Assembly (NCBI RefSeq): GCF_002952215.1
Contig: NZ_CP022600.1
Location: forward strand, 1,674,001-1,738,000
Source: Porphyrobacter sp. HT-58-2
Lineage (GTDB): Bacteria > Pseudomonadota > Alphaproteobacteria > Sphingomonadales > Sphingomonadaceae
Length of the DNA: 64,000 nucleotides
Direction of reading: 5' to 3'
This document shows positions 42,565 through 51,169 of the stretch, piece after piece (the first letter of the stretch is position 1; every line of letters starts with the position of its first letter). Under the pieces are notes generated by a model. That model did no database searches and was not told the DNA's origin. It was given only the letters and a program-made list of their open reading frames with translations. The translations under genes were made by a program, and so were the position numbers.

Positions 42565-43875
42565 TCAGTGCAACTTGAGCCGGGGCCGCACGATGCGGTT
42601 TACCCGGCCGATCAGCATCAGGAAGGTCGCCTTCACCCAGCCGTGAATGCCGATCAGGTGCAACCGGTAAAGCGAGGTGTAGATGAACCGCGCCAGCCGC
42701 CCTTCGATCGCCATGCTCCCGCCGATCAGGTTGCCCATCAGGCTGCCCACGGTCGAAAAGCGGCTCAATGACACCAACGAGCCCTTGTCGTAATAGACAA
42801 AGTGCTTGAGCGGCTTGCCCTTCTGCAACCGCACAATGTTGTCGAACACGGTTCCGGCCATCTGGTGCGCGGCCTGTGCGCGCGGGGGGACGGGGCGATC
42901 CTCGCCCGGCGGGGTGTAGCTGGCGCAGTCGCCGAGCGCGAAGATTGACGGATCGACTGTGGTCTGGAGCGTATCGGTCACAAGGATCTGGTTGCGGCTG
43001 TTGGTTTCAAGCCCGAGCTCCGACAGGAACTCCGCGCCCTTTACCCCCGCTGCCCAGACGATCAGATCGGCCTCGATCACGTCGCCGCACTTAGTGATGA
43101 GCTGGCGCGGGCGCGCCTCGATCACCTGTGTCCCCGGACGAACCTCGACGCCAAGCTGGCCCAATTCGTACTTCGCCGCATCGGCAAGTTTGTCGGGGAG
43201 GGCGGGGAGGATGCGCGGGCCGGCTTCGAGCAGCGTGACGTGCAGCCTACTCTCGTCGAACACTTCGAGGCCATAGTGCCGCAATGCGCCTGCCGCGTTG
43301 TAAAGCTCCGCCGCCAGTTCCACGCCCGTCGCCCCGCCGCCGACGATGGCAACGCGCACCTGTTCATTGGCGGTGGGGTCGTTCATCATCGCCCGGCTCA
43401 CGCGCAGGCAGTGGTTCAGGAGCCGCGTGCGGAACCGGTCGGCCTGAGCGCGGCTGTCGAGGTAGAGGCAATGCTCGGCGACCCCCGGCACGCCAAAGTC
43501 ATTCGAGACTGACCCCATCGCCAGCGCGAGGATATCGTAGCGGATGGTATGGGCCTCAATCAGCTCGCTGCCGTCCTCGTCATGCACAGGAGCAAGGCGG
43601 ATGGTCTTGGCCTCGCGGTCGATGCCTTCAAGGCTGCCCTGAAAGAAGCGATAACCCCAGCGATAGCAATGCCCGCGATAGCCAACCTCGTCGAGATTGG
43701 CGTCGAGCGATCCGGCCGCGACCTCATGCAGCAGCGGCTTCCAGATGTGAGAGAGGTTCTTGTCGACCAGGATGATATCGTGCCGCTTGCGGCCATATTT
43801 GGCGCCCAGCCGCCGGACCAACTCGAGCCCGCCGGCACCTCCGCCAACGACGACAATCTGGGTCTTGCGGTTCAT
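42565..43875 (-). CDS. ndh: Type II NADH dehydrogenase (NDH-2)
   Basis: A 436-residue FAD/NAD oxidoreductase. The FAD site VVVGGGAGGLELVRRLG is at about 7-23, the NADH site VAIVGGGATGVELAAEL at about 174-190, ALGDCAS near 310, and a membrane-binding amphipathic tail (IHGWVKATFLMLIGRVNRIV) lies at the C-terminus. It passes electrons from NADH to quinone without proton pumping. The ATG at 43875 follows AAGGAG. Upstream in-frame codons to 43908 belong to the leader. Confidence 0.9.
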   Translation of the reverse strand: MNRKTQIVVVGGGAGGLELVRRLGAKYGRKRHDIILVDKNLSHIWKPLLHEVAAGSLDANLDEVGYRGHCYRWGYRFFQGSLEGIDREAKTIRLAPVHDEDGSELIEAHTIRYDILALAMGSVSNDFGVPGVAEHCLYLDSRAQADRFRTRLLNHCLRVSRAMMNDPTANEQVRVAIVGGGATGVELAAELYNAAGALRHYGLEVFDESRLHVTLLEAGPRILPALPDKLADAAKYELGQLGVEVRPGTQVIEARPRQLITKCGDVIEADLIVWAAGVKGAEFLSELGLETNSRNQILVTDTLQTTVDPSIFALGDCASYTPPGEDRPVPPRAQAAHQMAGTVFDNIVRLQKGKPLKHFVYYDKGSLVSLSRFSTVGSLMGNLIGGSMAIEGRLARFIYTSLYRLHLIGIHGWVKATFLMLIGRVNRIVRPRLKLH

Positions 43876-44013
43876 AACGGCACTCCTTCGCGCTGGTACG
43901 CGGCGCAATCCCGGTATGGTGATAGCCGGGCTGCAAGATAAAATCGCGTCAAATCATGCTGCTGATTGGCACCATGATCGTTCTCGAAGGGGAGGTTGTC
44001 GCGGCCATAGCGA

Positions 44014-44046
44014 AGCGGGCGGGAAGGGCCAAGCCTCCCGCCCGCT
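44014..44046. terminator. GC-rich hairpin downstream of accC
   Basis: Perfect 11 bp arms AGCGGGCGGGA (44014-44024) and TCCCGCCCGCT (44036-44046). It stands between the accC stop and the ndh start on the same strand, and is a likely terminator for the accB-accC transcript. No clear T-run follows on the minus strand. Confidence 0.5.
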
Positions 44047-44063
44047 TTCGGGCTCAAATTTTT

Positions 44064-44086
44064 GTTGCAGTGCAACATAATTGCAC
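44064..44086. promoter_or_regulatory. Overlapping TGCAA inverted repeats between accC and ndh
   Basis: GTTGCA-G-TGCAAC (44064-44076) is a perfect palindrome, and GTGCAA-CATAA-TTGCAC (44070-44086) is a second one sharing its right half. Three TGCAA/TTGCA half-sites in 23 bp suggest a protein binding site with alternative pairing. It lies about 190 bp before ndh. Confidence 0.35.
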
Positions 44087-44106
44087 CGGTTGGGGATAAC
44101 GAGTGA

Positions 44107-45456
44107 TCAGCCCTCGCGTTCCTCCAGCCACTTTTCCAGCCACTTGATCGAATAGTCGCCGTTCAGCACATCGTCCTGCCGCAGCAGTTCCTGGTGCAGC
44201 GGGATGTTGGTCTTCACCCCTTCGACCACCATTTCCTCCAGCGCCCGCCTGAGCCGCATGATGCAGCCTTCGCGCGTCCGCCCGTAGACGATCAGCTTGG
44301 CGATCATGCTGTCGTAATAGGGCGGGATCTTGTATCCGGCATAAAGCCCTGAATCCACGCGCACATGCATGCCGCCCGCTGCATGATAATAGGTCACAAG
44401 GCCTGGCGAAGGCGCGAAATTGAAGGGGTCTTCAGCGTTGATCCGGCACTCGATGGCGTGGCCGTGGAATTCGAGCTCGTGCTGCTGCACCGACAGCGGG
44501 CGTCCTTCGGCAATGCGGATTTGTTCGCGCACCAGATCCACCCCGGTGATAAGCTCGGTGACCGGGTGTTCGACCTGCAGTCGGGTGTTCATCTCGATGA
44601 AGTAGAACTCACCGTTCTCCCACAGGAATTCGATCGTTCCCGCGCCGCGATAGCCCATGTCGCGCATCGCCTGAGCGCAAACCTCGCCCATCCGCATCCG
44701 CTCCTCGGCGGAGATGACGGGGGAGGGGGCTTCTTCCAGCACCTTCTGGTGGCGGCGCTGGAGCGAGCAGTCACGCTCGCCCAAGTGGATGGCATTGCCA
44801 TTGCCGTCGCCGAACACCTGAAATTCGATGTGGCGCGGATTGCCGAGGTACTTTTCGATATAGACGGTCGCATCACCGAAAGCGGCCTTCGCCTCGGTGC
44901 CGGCCTGCTGGATCAGCGTTTCGAGCTGGTCCGGCCCGTTGCACACCTTCATGCCGCGCCCGCCGCCGCCGGAAGCGGCCTTGATGATCACGGGATAGCC
45001 AGCCGCTTCGGCAATCGCCTTGGCTTCGGCGATATCGGAAACCGCGCCATCCGAGCCGGGGACCAGCGGCAGGCCGAGCGCGCCCGCGGTGCGCTTTGCC
45101 TCGATCTTGTCGCCCATCGTGCGGATATGTTCGGGCTTGGGGCCGATCCAGATGATGTCATGCGCTTCGACGATGTCGGCGAACTTGGCGTTCTCCGACA
45201 GGAAGCCATAGCCTGGATGGATCGCGTCGCACTGCGCGATTTCGGCGGCCGAGATGATATTGGCGATGTTGAGATAGGACTCGCTCGCAGGCGGCGGGCC
45301 GATGCACACCGCATGGTCAGCGAGCCGCACATGCATCGCGTCGGCATCGGCGGTGGAGTGCACCGCGACCGTCTCGATCCCCATCTCATGCGCCGCACGG
45401 TGGATGCGCAGCGCGATCTCGCCGCGATTGGCGATCAGGATGCGTTTGATACCCAT
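44107..45456 (-). CDS. accC: Acetyl-CoA carboxylase, biotin carboxylase subunit AccC
   Basis: A 449-residue ATP-grasp enzyme that carboxylates biotin on AccB using bicarbonate and ATP. It starts [18 protein letters not shown] and carries the glycine-rich ATP loop [14 protein letters not shown] (about 159-172), [12 protein letters not shown] near 209, and [14 protein letters not shown] (about 287-300), the catalytic metal/Arg segment. The gene follows accB by 4 bp, the standard accBC order, giving the first half-reaction of fatty acid synthesis. Confidence 0.97.
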   Translation of the reverse strand: MGIKRILIANRGEIALRIHRAAHEMGIETVAVHSTADADAMHVRLADHAVCIGPPPASESYLNIANIISAAEIAQCDAIHPGYGFLSENAKFADIVEAHDIIWIGPKPEHIRTMGDKIEAKRTAGALGLPLVPGSDGAVSDIAEAKAIAEAAGYPVIIKAASGGGGRGMKVCNGPDQLETLIQQAGTEAKAAFGDATVYIEKYLGNPRHIEFQVFGDGNGNAIHLGERDCSLQRRHQKVLEEAPSPVISAEERMRMGEVCAQAMRDMGYRGAGTIEFLWENGEFYFIEMNTRLQVEHPVTELITGVDLVREQIRIAEGRPLSVQQHELEFHGHAIECRINAEDPFNFAPSPGLVTYYHAAGGMHVRVDSGLYAGYKIPPYYDSMIAKLIVYGRTREGCIMRLRRALEEMVVEGVKTNIPLHQELLRQDDVLNGDYSIKWLEKWLEEREG

Positions 45457-45460
45457 GATC

Positions 45461-45976
45461 TTACGAGATCACCACCAGCGGCTGATCGAATTCGACCGGC
45501 TGGGCGTTCTCGATCAGGATCGCGGAGACGGTGCCGGATTTGGGCGCGGTGATCGGGTTCATCACCTTCATCGCCTCGACGATCAGCAGCGTGTCGCCTT
45601 CCTTGACGGGTTTGCCGACCGCGATGAAGTTCGCCGCGCCCGGTTCGGGCGCGAGGTAGCAGGTGCCGACCATCGGTGATTTGACGGCGTTGGCCATGTC
45701 TGGGCCAGCAGGCGCTGCGGCTTCTGCCGGGGCAGGAGCCGCGGCAGGGGCAGGCGCGGCGGCAGCAGGGGCGGGAGCTGCGGCATAGACGGGCGCGGCT
45801 GCAGCCACGGCCCCGCGCGACACGCGTATCTTGCGGTCGTCATCCTCAACCTCGATCTCGGTCAGGCCGGTTTCGTTGAGCAGCTCGGCAAGCTCGCGCA
45901 CCAGCGCGGTGTCGATGTTCATGCCCCCCGACTTGCGTCCATTTGCCTTGCCGGATTGGCCAGCGTCGTTTGCCAT
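45461..45976 (-). CDS. accB: Biotin carboxyl carrier protein AccB
   Basis: A 171-residue carrier. The C-terminal biotinyl domain has the lipoyl/biotinyl motif EAMKVMNPI with the modified Lys. An Ala/Pro hinge (about 65-95, [19 protein letters not shown]) joins it to an N-terminal helical part ([21 protein letters not shown]). I start at the ATG at 45976 after AAGGGA; an earlier in-frame codon at 46045 lies in the leader. It precedes accC in one operon. Confidence 0.95.
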   Translation of the reverse strand: MANDAGQSGKANGRKSGGMNIDTALVRELAELLNETGLTEIEVEDDDRKIRVSRGAVAAAAPVYAAAPAPAAAAPAPAAAPAPAEAAAPAGPDMANAVKSPMVGTCYLAPEPGAANFIAVGKPVKEGDTLLIVEAMKVMNPITAPKSGTVSAILIENAQPVEFDQPLVVIS

Positions 45977-46083
45977 GTATGTCCCTTGTTTTTGTGAAAC
46001 GCCCGTGAAGCGCGAGGGACTATTGCCGCGAATTGCGGCTGGCAAGTGGCAAAGGCTGGATTTTGTGAAAGTCTGGTGACGGA

Positions 46084-46524
46084 TCAGACCTGCCCGGACG
46101 CTACGGCTTCAAGCGCGATGCGGTAGGAATCCGCGCCGTGCCCCTCGACCGTCATGGCGGCGGCCATGCCGACATAGGACAGGTGGCGGAACGCCTCGCG
46201 GGTCTTGGGATCGGACAGGTGGACCTCGATCACCGGCGTGCGGATCGCCTTGATCGCATCGAGCAGCGCGATGGAGGTGTGGGTATAGGCCGCCGCATTC
46301 AGGAGCACAGCGCGCGCGCCCTGGCCTTGCGCCTCGTGCAGCCAGTCGACCAGCATGCCTTCATGATTGGTCTGGCGCATGTCGATTGCGAGCCCGAGTT
46401 CGCGGGCGCGATCCTCCAGCATCCCGGCGATATCATCGAGCGTGGTGGTGCCATAAATCTCCGGCTCGCGCGTGCCGAGGAGGTTGAGGTTGGGGCCGTT
46501 GAGGACGTAGACGAGATTGGTCAT
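46084..46524 (-). CDS. aroQ: 3-dehydroquinate dehydratase, type II
   Basis: A 146-residue enzyme of the shikimate pathway converting 3-dehydroquinate to 3-dehydroshikimate. The N-terminal [16 protein letters not shown] (about 9-24) has the catalytic Tyr/Arg region, then [15 protein letters not shown] (about 52-66), [16 protein letters not shown] (about 77-92) and [15 protein letters not shown] (about 102-116) match AroQ. The start is the ATG at 46524. It lies directly upstream of accB-accC on the same strand. Confidence 0.95.
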   Translation of the reverse strand: MTNLVYVLNGPNLNLLGTREPEIYGTTTLDDIAGMLEDRARELGLAIDMRQTNHEGMLVDWLHEAQGQGARAVLLNAAAYTHTSIALLDAIKAIRTPVIEVHLSDPKTREAFRHLSYVGMAAAMTVEGHGADSYRIALEAVASGQV

Positions 46525-46567
46525 GCGCAGCGGCTTAGCGGGAAGGCGCGGGGCGGGGAAGGGAATC

Positions 46568-46870
46568 TCACGCCCCTTCCCACGTCGTGTAGTGGTGGAC
46601 TGAACAACTGGCGACGAACTTCTCCATGCCTTGCGGAATGAAGGCGCGACTCCAGTCCTCTCCCGCAAATTCCTTGACCGAGCTTTCATCCTGCCATCGC
46701 GAGATCATAAGATATTCGTCTGCGTCCCATCGGGAAGGCTTGCATATCTCGACCGCGAGGGCGCCCCGTGCATGGCGCACGGCATCGACTGAGATCGCGG
46801 CAAATTTTGCCTCGAATTCTTCGCGTAAGTCAGCGTGGATACGGACGCAAAAAAGCCGGATAATCGGCAT
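46568..46870 (-). CDS. Antibiotic biosynthesis monooxygenase (ABM)-domain protein
   Basis: A 100-residue single-domain protein of the ABM/EthD ferredoxin-like fold. It opens MPIIRLFCVRIHADLREEFEAKF, has ISRWQDESSVKEFAGEDW in the middle (the 'W.s.eal.aH' equivalent) and ends VHHYTTWEGA. Such proteins are often haem-degrading or quinone monooxygenases, or have no known role. It lies 43 bp upstream of aroQ. Confidence 0.78.
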   Translation of the reverse strand: MPIIRLFCVRIHADLREEFEAKFAAISVDAVRHARGALAVEICKPSRWDADEYLMISRWQDESSVKEFAGEDWSRAFIPQGMEKFVASCSVHHYTTWEGA

Positions 46871-46942
46871 CTGTTAGCCTCTCTTGACCAGTGTCGGCGG
46901 GACCAAGGCAGGCTAGCGGCGCAATGCTGGCCCGGAAAGTGC

Positions 46943-47356
46943 CTACCGATCCACACCCCTGACCTTCCCCCACTGCCGCGCTGCCGTGTAGCCAAGGTAG
47001 CCGGTGCCGAACAGCGCATAGAGCGGTTCCGGCAGGCCATTCAGATAGGCATTCATCCCCGCCGCAATGTCCCTCGCAGCCACGGGATGGAAGGCGCTCA
47101 GCACCCCCATCGGCAGCGCTGCGAGCAGCAGCACATACATCACGTATAGGAAGCTCGGGCGGGCGCGGCTGGTCCAGGGGTCGGCGGAGTTGGCCTCGGC
47201 GACGATCGCCTGAAGCTGCGCCTCAATCATCTTCATTTCCTGGGTGCCTTCGAGCGCGATCAGTTCGAGCTTCGCCTTGGCGCGGGCTTCCTTGTCGGGG
47301 ATGATCTTGTCGATGATCGAGGCGAGGGGGCCGATTAGGGCGTCGATGAGGGACAT
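46943..47356 (-). CDS. Holin family protein, gene-transfer-agent type (three helices)
   Basis: A 137-residue protein matching the 3TM holin of alphaproteobacterial gene transfer agents. A charged N-terminal helix (DKIIPDKEARAKAKLELIALEG, seen in pieces) is followed by QAIVAEANSADPWTSRARPSFLYVMYVLLLAALPMGV and GLPEPLYALFGTGYLGYTAARQWGK. GTA release needs a holin and an endolysin, but no GTA structural gene is near. It may therefore be the dispersed holin or a relic. Confidence 0.72.
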   Translation of the reverse strand: MSLIDALIGPLASIIDKIIPDKEARAKAKLELIALEGTQEMKMIEAQLQAIVAEANSADPWTSRARPSFLYVMYVLLLAALPMGVLSAFHPVAARDIAAGMNAYLNGLPEPLYALFGTGYLGYTAARQWGKVRGVDR

Positions 47357-47427
47357 GGCGCGCGCTCCTGATTGCGTGAGTCGCGCTGAAAATGACCAAA
47401 TCGGTTACAGTAGGAAAATGATTTAAC

Positions 47428-48324
47428 CTATACATCGCCCGCTTCGGCGAGCAGCCGCTGCGCCAGCGCCAGATGAGGCCGGTCGAGCATCGCCCCGTCC
47501 AGTGCCACCACGCCTGCACCAGGGTGGTCGTCAAAGGCCTGCACCACCGCTCTGGCATGGGCCAGTTCCGCGGCGCTCGGGGTGAAGGCCGCGTTGATCG
47601 GATCAACCTGCGCGGGGTGGATTGCCAGCATTCCGCGGAACCCCTGCGCGCGCACGCGTCGGGCTCGCGTCTCCAGCGCTTCCAGATCGCGGAATTCCGG
47701 CTGCACGGTCTCGATCGCCGCTACCCCTGCTGCCGAAGCGCCGATCAGGCACAGGCTGCGGGCCATTTCATAGGTGTGGGAATATTCGCCATCCGGCCCG
47801 CGCTGCTCACGCGCGCCCAAGGCCGAGGACAGATCCTCTGCCCCCCAGCTCATCGCCACCAGCCGTTCGCGCCCCGGATAGTCCCCCGCATAGTCGCCGG
47901 TGCGGAACATCGCCGCCGCAGTCTCGGTGACGAGCGCGGCAATCAGCGTGCGCCCCGGCGGGATGCCGTTCGCGGCCTCGAGCGCGGTCAGATAGTGGTG
48001 CAGGCGGGTTAGGTCCGCCGCCCCTTCCGCCTTGGGCAGAAACACCCCGCCGGGCTGCGCGGGGATCACCGCGACAAGATCGGCGATACAGTCAGAGGTG
48101 GAAACCGGGTTGATCCGCACCCAGAGCCGGGCGCGGTTGTCCGAAGCAGCGATCGTGTCGGCCACCATCTGTCGCGCTGAGGGTTTCTTTTCGGGCGCGA
48201 CCGAATCCTCCAGATCGAGCAGTGCGATATCAGCCGATCCGTCAATCGCTTTGCCCATCTTCTTTTCGCTGTCGCCGGGGGCAAACAGCCATGAACGCAT
48301 TTTGGGAAGGGCAGGGTTGGACAT
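47428..48324 (-). CDS. HpcH/HpaI aldolase/citrate lyase-family protein (CitE-like)
   Basis: A 298-residue TIM-barrel lyase-like protein. The opening MRSWLFAPGDSEKKMGKA and the ALLDLEDSVAPEKK metal-binding segment (about 35-48) are hallmarks of the CitE/malyl-CoA lyase family. The other metal and CoA positions ALVTETAAAMF (about 129-139), MSWGAEDLSSALGA (about 155-168) and GFRGMLAIHPAQVDPINAAF (about 229-248) are present. The substrate is a beta-hydroxyacyl-CoA such as malyl- or citramalyl-CoA, not distinguishable here. Confidence 0.88.
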   Translation of the reverse strand: MSNPALPKMRSWLFAPGDSEKKMGKAIDGSADIALLDLEDSVAPEKKPSARQMVADTIAASDNRARLWVRINPVSTSDCIADLVAVIPAQPGGVFLPKAEGAADLTRLHHYLTALEAANGIPPGRTLIAALVTETAAAMFRTGDYAGDYPGRERLVAMSWGAEDLSSALGAREQRGPDGEYSHTYEMARSLCLIGASAAGVAAIETVQPEFRDLEALETRARRVRAQGFRGMLAIHPAQVDPINAAFTPSAAELAHARAVVQAFDDHPGAGVVALDGAMLDRPHLALAQRLLAEAGDV

Positions 48325-48376
48325 GATACGATCCTCTCACCCCCCGCTTACGAAGCAGCATCGGGTGCTGCAAGCC

Positions 48377-50497
48377 TCAGAACGAGCCCTCGACATCGAA
48401 GCTGAAGATCGTGCCGAAGCGCCGGTCTCGCCGTTCGGAGAAGGCGGCGAGGCCCGCTGCGCGGTCGGTGAAGACAGTGCGTTCGAACCGATCGCGTTGC
48501 GACAGCAGGTTGCCGACCCGCGCACGCAGGGTCATGCCGGCGACATCCTTGTTTTCGACGAAGGCCGACAGGAAGGCAAAGCTGGGCTGATTCAGAAAGA
48601 CCTCGTCCAGTCGAACGCCGCGCGCGTTTTTCTCCCAGTTCCCGTCGCCGCCAAACGCCCATGCGGTGCCCGGCACATCGTGCCGGAGGTTGAGCGAGAC
48701 GTCGAGCAGGTCATTGCCCGAAACTTCGCGCAGGTTGCCCAGCAGAGGGTCGCGCACCTCGCTTTGAGTCCATGCCAGCGCGAGATCAAGCCGGGTGCCT
48801 TTCCACCCGAGCCGGTCGGACAGCAGCGTGGCGTTGCTGCTTATGCCGTAGAACCGTGCGGAGGGCAGGTTGCCCGGTGCCTGCCCACCGCCTGCAATCG
48901 GAATCTGATCGACGACATCGGTAAAGTCCTCGACGAAGCCGCTGACGTTGAGATTGCCGAGCGCGCCCAGCCGCCAACTCGCCTCCAGCTCGTAAACCCA
49001 GCTTTGTTCCGGCACGAGATTGGCATTGGTCACATCGGTGCGATCCTGATCGAGATCGACCGAGGCGATGAAATCGAAGAAGTTGAGCTGGCCGACGACC
49101 CGTTCGACGCGGCCCGCGAGATTGAGCGCGGGGCTCACCTTCCAGTCGAGCGAGGCAAACCCCTTCGGGCGCCAGAAACTGCGGGTCAGGCCCTGCGGCC
49201 CGGCCTGACTGATGCGCGAATATTCCGCGCCGCCCGACAGTTGCAATTGCAGGTTGTTCGCCAGCGCGCGGCTGAAGGTGAGCCCGGCATCCAGCCGGTC
49301 TTCATCGACCCGGTCGCTGGCACCGGGCAGCTCGACCGGTTGCAGCACCCCGGCACCGTCCCGCACGGCGAGGGAGGAATTGATCTCGAGGAAATTGCGA
49401 ACGCCTTCCACTGCCGCGACGATGTTCCCGCCGACGGCTCCGAAGGTGTATTCCGACCGCAGGATGGTTTCCGCCTCGTCAGCATCCTGCACGAACAGCG
49501 AGCCTTGGGGCGCGGTGCCATCGGCAAAAGTTGTCACCACCGCATTGGTGAAGGGGCTGTCTTCGTAGCGATGATAGGCAATCAGCTTGAGCCGCCCCGG
49601 CCCGAGCGCGAATTGATAATCCGCGCCGAGTTCGAAATTGAATTCGTCCTCCGACCGGCTGAGGTCGCGCTGCCGTTCGACCGGCGCGCCGGGGGCATTC
49701 TGACGCGAAACCTCCGTCTCGCGGAAGAAGAAGCCCTGAGTCTCGCCGGTCAGGTTGAGCACATTGCCGTTGTCAGCCGAGCGTGTGAAGGAGCCCGACA
49801 GGCTGAGACGGTCAGAGTTGAAATTGGCCTGTTCGTCACGCTCTGCGACCAATGCGCCCGTGCCGTCGAAGACCTGCTCCGGCCCTTCATTGCCGCGCCG
49901 GTTGGAATCATTGCGCAGGGCCAGCGTCCATTCGTTCTTCGTCCCGCCGCCAGCCAGCGCGACCTGCCCGTTCAGCAGGCGGGCGGGTGTGCCGAAGCTG
50001 CGGAATTCGGGCGAATAGCGGAATTGCCCGCCGACCTGTCCGCTTGATCGGGTGACGACGTTGAGCACCTGCCCGGTCAGTCCGCCGATATCGAGGCTGG
50101 CCCCGTCAACCAGTTCGAGCCGCATCACATCGCCCACCGGGATGCGCCGCAGGGCCTGCACCGGGCCATTGGATTTGCCCGAGATGCGCCGTCCGTTGAT
50201 CAACACATTGGTATCGGCCTGTCCCAGCCCGCGCGCATTGTCGCCCTGCCTGATGGCAAAGCCTGGAACCTGCTGCGCCATGTCCAGCGCATTGCGCGGC
50301 GCAAAGCGCGCAAAATCTTCAGGCGTGAATGTGCTGCGGGTGGTTGCGGCCTGCACCGCGGCGCTGCGTTCCGATCCGGTACCGTCGGGCGTGGCGATGC
50401 TGTCCTGCGCGGCGGCACCTGCCGCCCAGCAACCCATGCTTAGCGCAAGCAGAGGCGGGACCAGCAGCGCGGTCGAGGATGCGGACAGGCGAACCAT
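48377..50497 (-). CDS. TonB-dependent receptor
   Basis: A 706-residue outer membrane protein from the ATG at 50497. A signal peptide (about 1-31, ending AGAAAQ) is followed by a plug domain (about 52-175: ALDMAQQVPGFAIRQ, NVLINGRRISGK, RIPVGDVMRLELVDGASL, GLTGQVLNVVT) and a beta-barrel of about 22 strands ending in the C-terminal Phe. No clear TonB box is seen after the signal. It probably takes up an iron complex or a carbohydrate. It is divergent from iorA, so a shared control region (50498-50689) is possible. Confidence 0.85.
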   Translation of the reverse strand: MVRLSASSTALLVPPLLALSMGCWAAGAAAQDSIATPDGTGSERSAAVQAATTRSTFTPEDFARFAPRNALDMAQQVPGFAIRQGDNARGLGQADTNVLINGRRISGKSNGPVQALRRIPVGDVMRLELVDGASLDIGGLTGQVLNVVTRSSGQVGGQFRYSPEFRSFGTPARLLNGQVALAGGGTKNEWTLALRNDSNRRGNEGPEQVFDGTGALVAERDEQANFNSDRLSLSGSFTRSADNGNVLNLTGETQGFFFRETEVSRQNAPGAPVERQRDLSRSEDEFNFELGADYQFALGPGRLKLIAYHRYEDSPFTNAVVTTFADGTAPQGSLFVQDADEAETILRSEYTFGAVGGNIVAAVEGVRNFLEINSSLAVRDGAGVLQPVELPGASDRVDEDRLDAGLTFSRALANNLQLQLSGGAEYSRISQAGPQGLTRSFWRPKGFASLDWKVSPALNLAGRVERVVGQLNFFDFIASVDLDQDRTDVTNANLVPEQSWVYELEASWRLGALGNLNVSGFVEDFTDVVDQIPIAGGGQAPGNLPSARFYGISSNATLLSDRLGWKGTRLDLALAWTQSEVRDPLLGNLREVSGNDLLDVSLNLRHDVPGTAWAFGGDGNWEKNARGVRLDEVFLNQPSFAFLSAFVENKDVAGMTLRARVGNLLSQRDRFERTVFTDRAAGLAAFSERRDRRFGTIFSFDVEGSF

Positions 50498-50689
50498 GGA
50501 GCGCCTTTGCCTGCACTTGCAAGGCATTGTCGATAGGCAATCGCGCTTCCCATCGCCCAATCGGCAACCGGCTTCGACCAACGGGTTTGGTCGCTGCCTT
50601 GCGGAATTGCGAGGGGGGCGTCTTGCCCATGGCGAATGCGCCGATCGGTTGCTATGGAGGACGCGTTTCAACCAGCGGGGGAGCCGTCT

Positions 50690-51169
50690 GTGGCAATCGC
50701 ATTTTCCGTAAACGGCAAGCCGGTCAGCGTCGAGGCCGAAGCCGACACGCCGCTCCTGTGGGTGCTGCGTGACGATCTGGGCATGACCGGCACCAAATTC
50801 GGATGCGGCGTCGCGGCCTGCGGGGCGTGCTCGGTGCATGTCGACGGTGCCATCACTCGCTCGTGCAGTCTCCCGGTGGGCGAGGTTGCGGGCAAGGGGG
50901 TGACCACGATCGAAGGCCTCAAGGGTGCCGACGGCACGCTTCACCGGGTTCAGCAGGCGTGGATAGACGCGCAAGTGCCGCAATGCGGCTATTGCCAGTC
51001 AGGCCAGATCATGGCCGCGGTGGCACTGATCGAAAAGGTCGGTACGCCTTCTGATGAGCAGATCGACGAGGCGATGACCAATATCTGTCGCTGCGGTACC
51101 TATCCGCGCATCCGCCAGGCGATCCTTGCCGCAACAGGCCGGGCCGCGGCCCAGACGGGAGAGGCATGA
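50690..51169 (+). CDS. iorA: (2Fe-2S)-binding subunit of an IorA-like molybdenum oxidoreductase
   Basis: A 159-residue electron-transfer subunit. Plant-type 2Fe-2S ligands are in [12 protein letters not shown] (about 41-52) and the next Cys of RSCSLP, and the second cluster ligands are CGYCQSGQ and NICRCGTY (about 100-140). This matches the small subunit of isoquinoline 1-oxidoreductase-like enzymes. The GTG at 50690 follows GGGGGAG; an ATG at 50654 is an alternative that adds 12 residues. Its TGA overlaps the iorB ATG by 4 bp. Confidence 0.86.
   Translation: MAIAFSVNGKPVSVEAEADTPLLWVLRDDLGMTGTKFGCGVAACGACSVHVDGAITRSCSLPVGEVAGKGVTTIEGLKGADGTLHRVQQAWIDAQVPQCGYCQSGQIMAAVALIEKVGTPSDEQIDEAMTNICRCGTYPRIRQAILAATGRAAAQTGEA

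Noticed and set aside
46943..48324. Prophage remnant suggested by the holin
   Set aside because: Only one phage-like gene, flanked by ordinary metabolic genes and with no integrase or attachment repeat.
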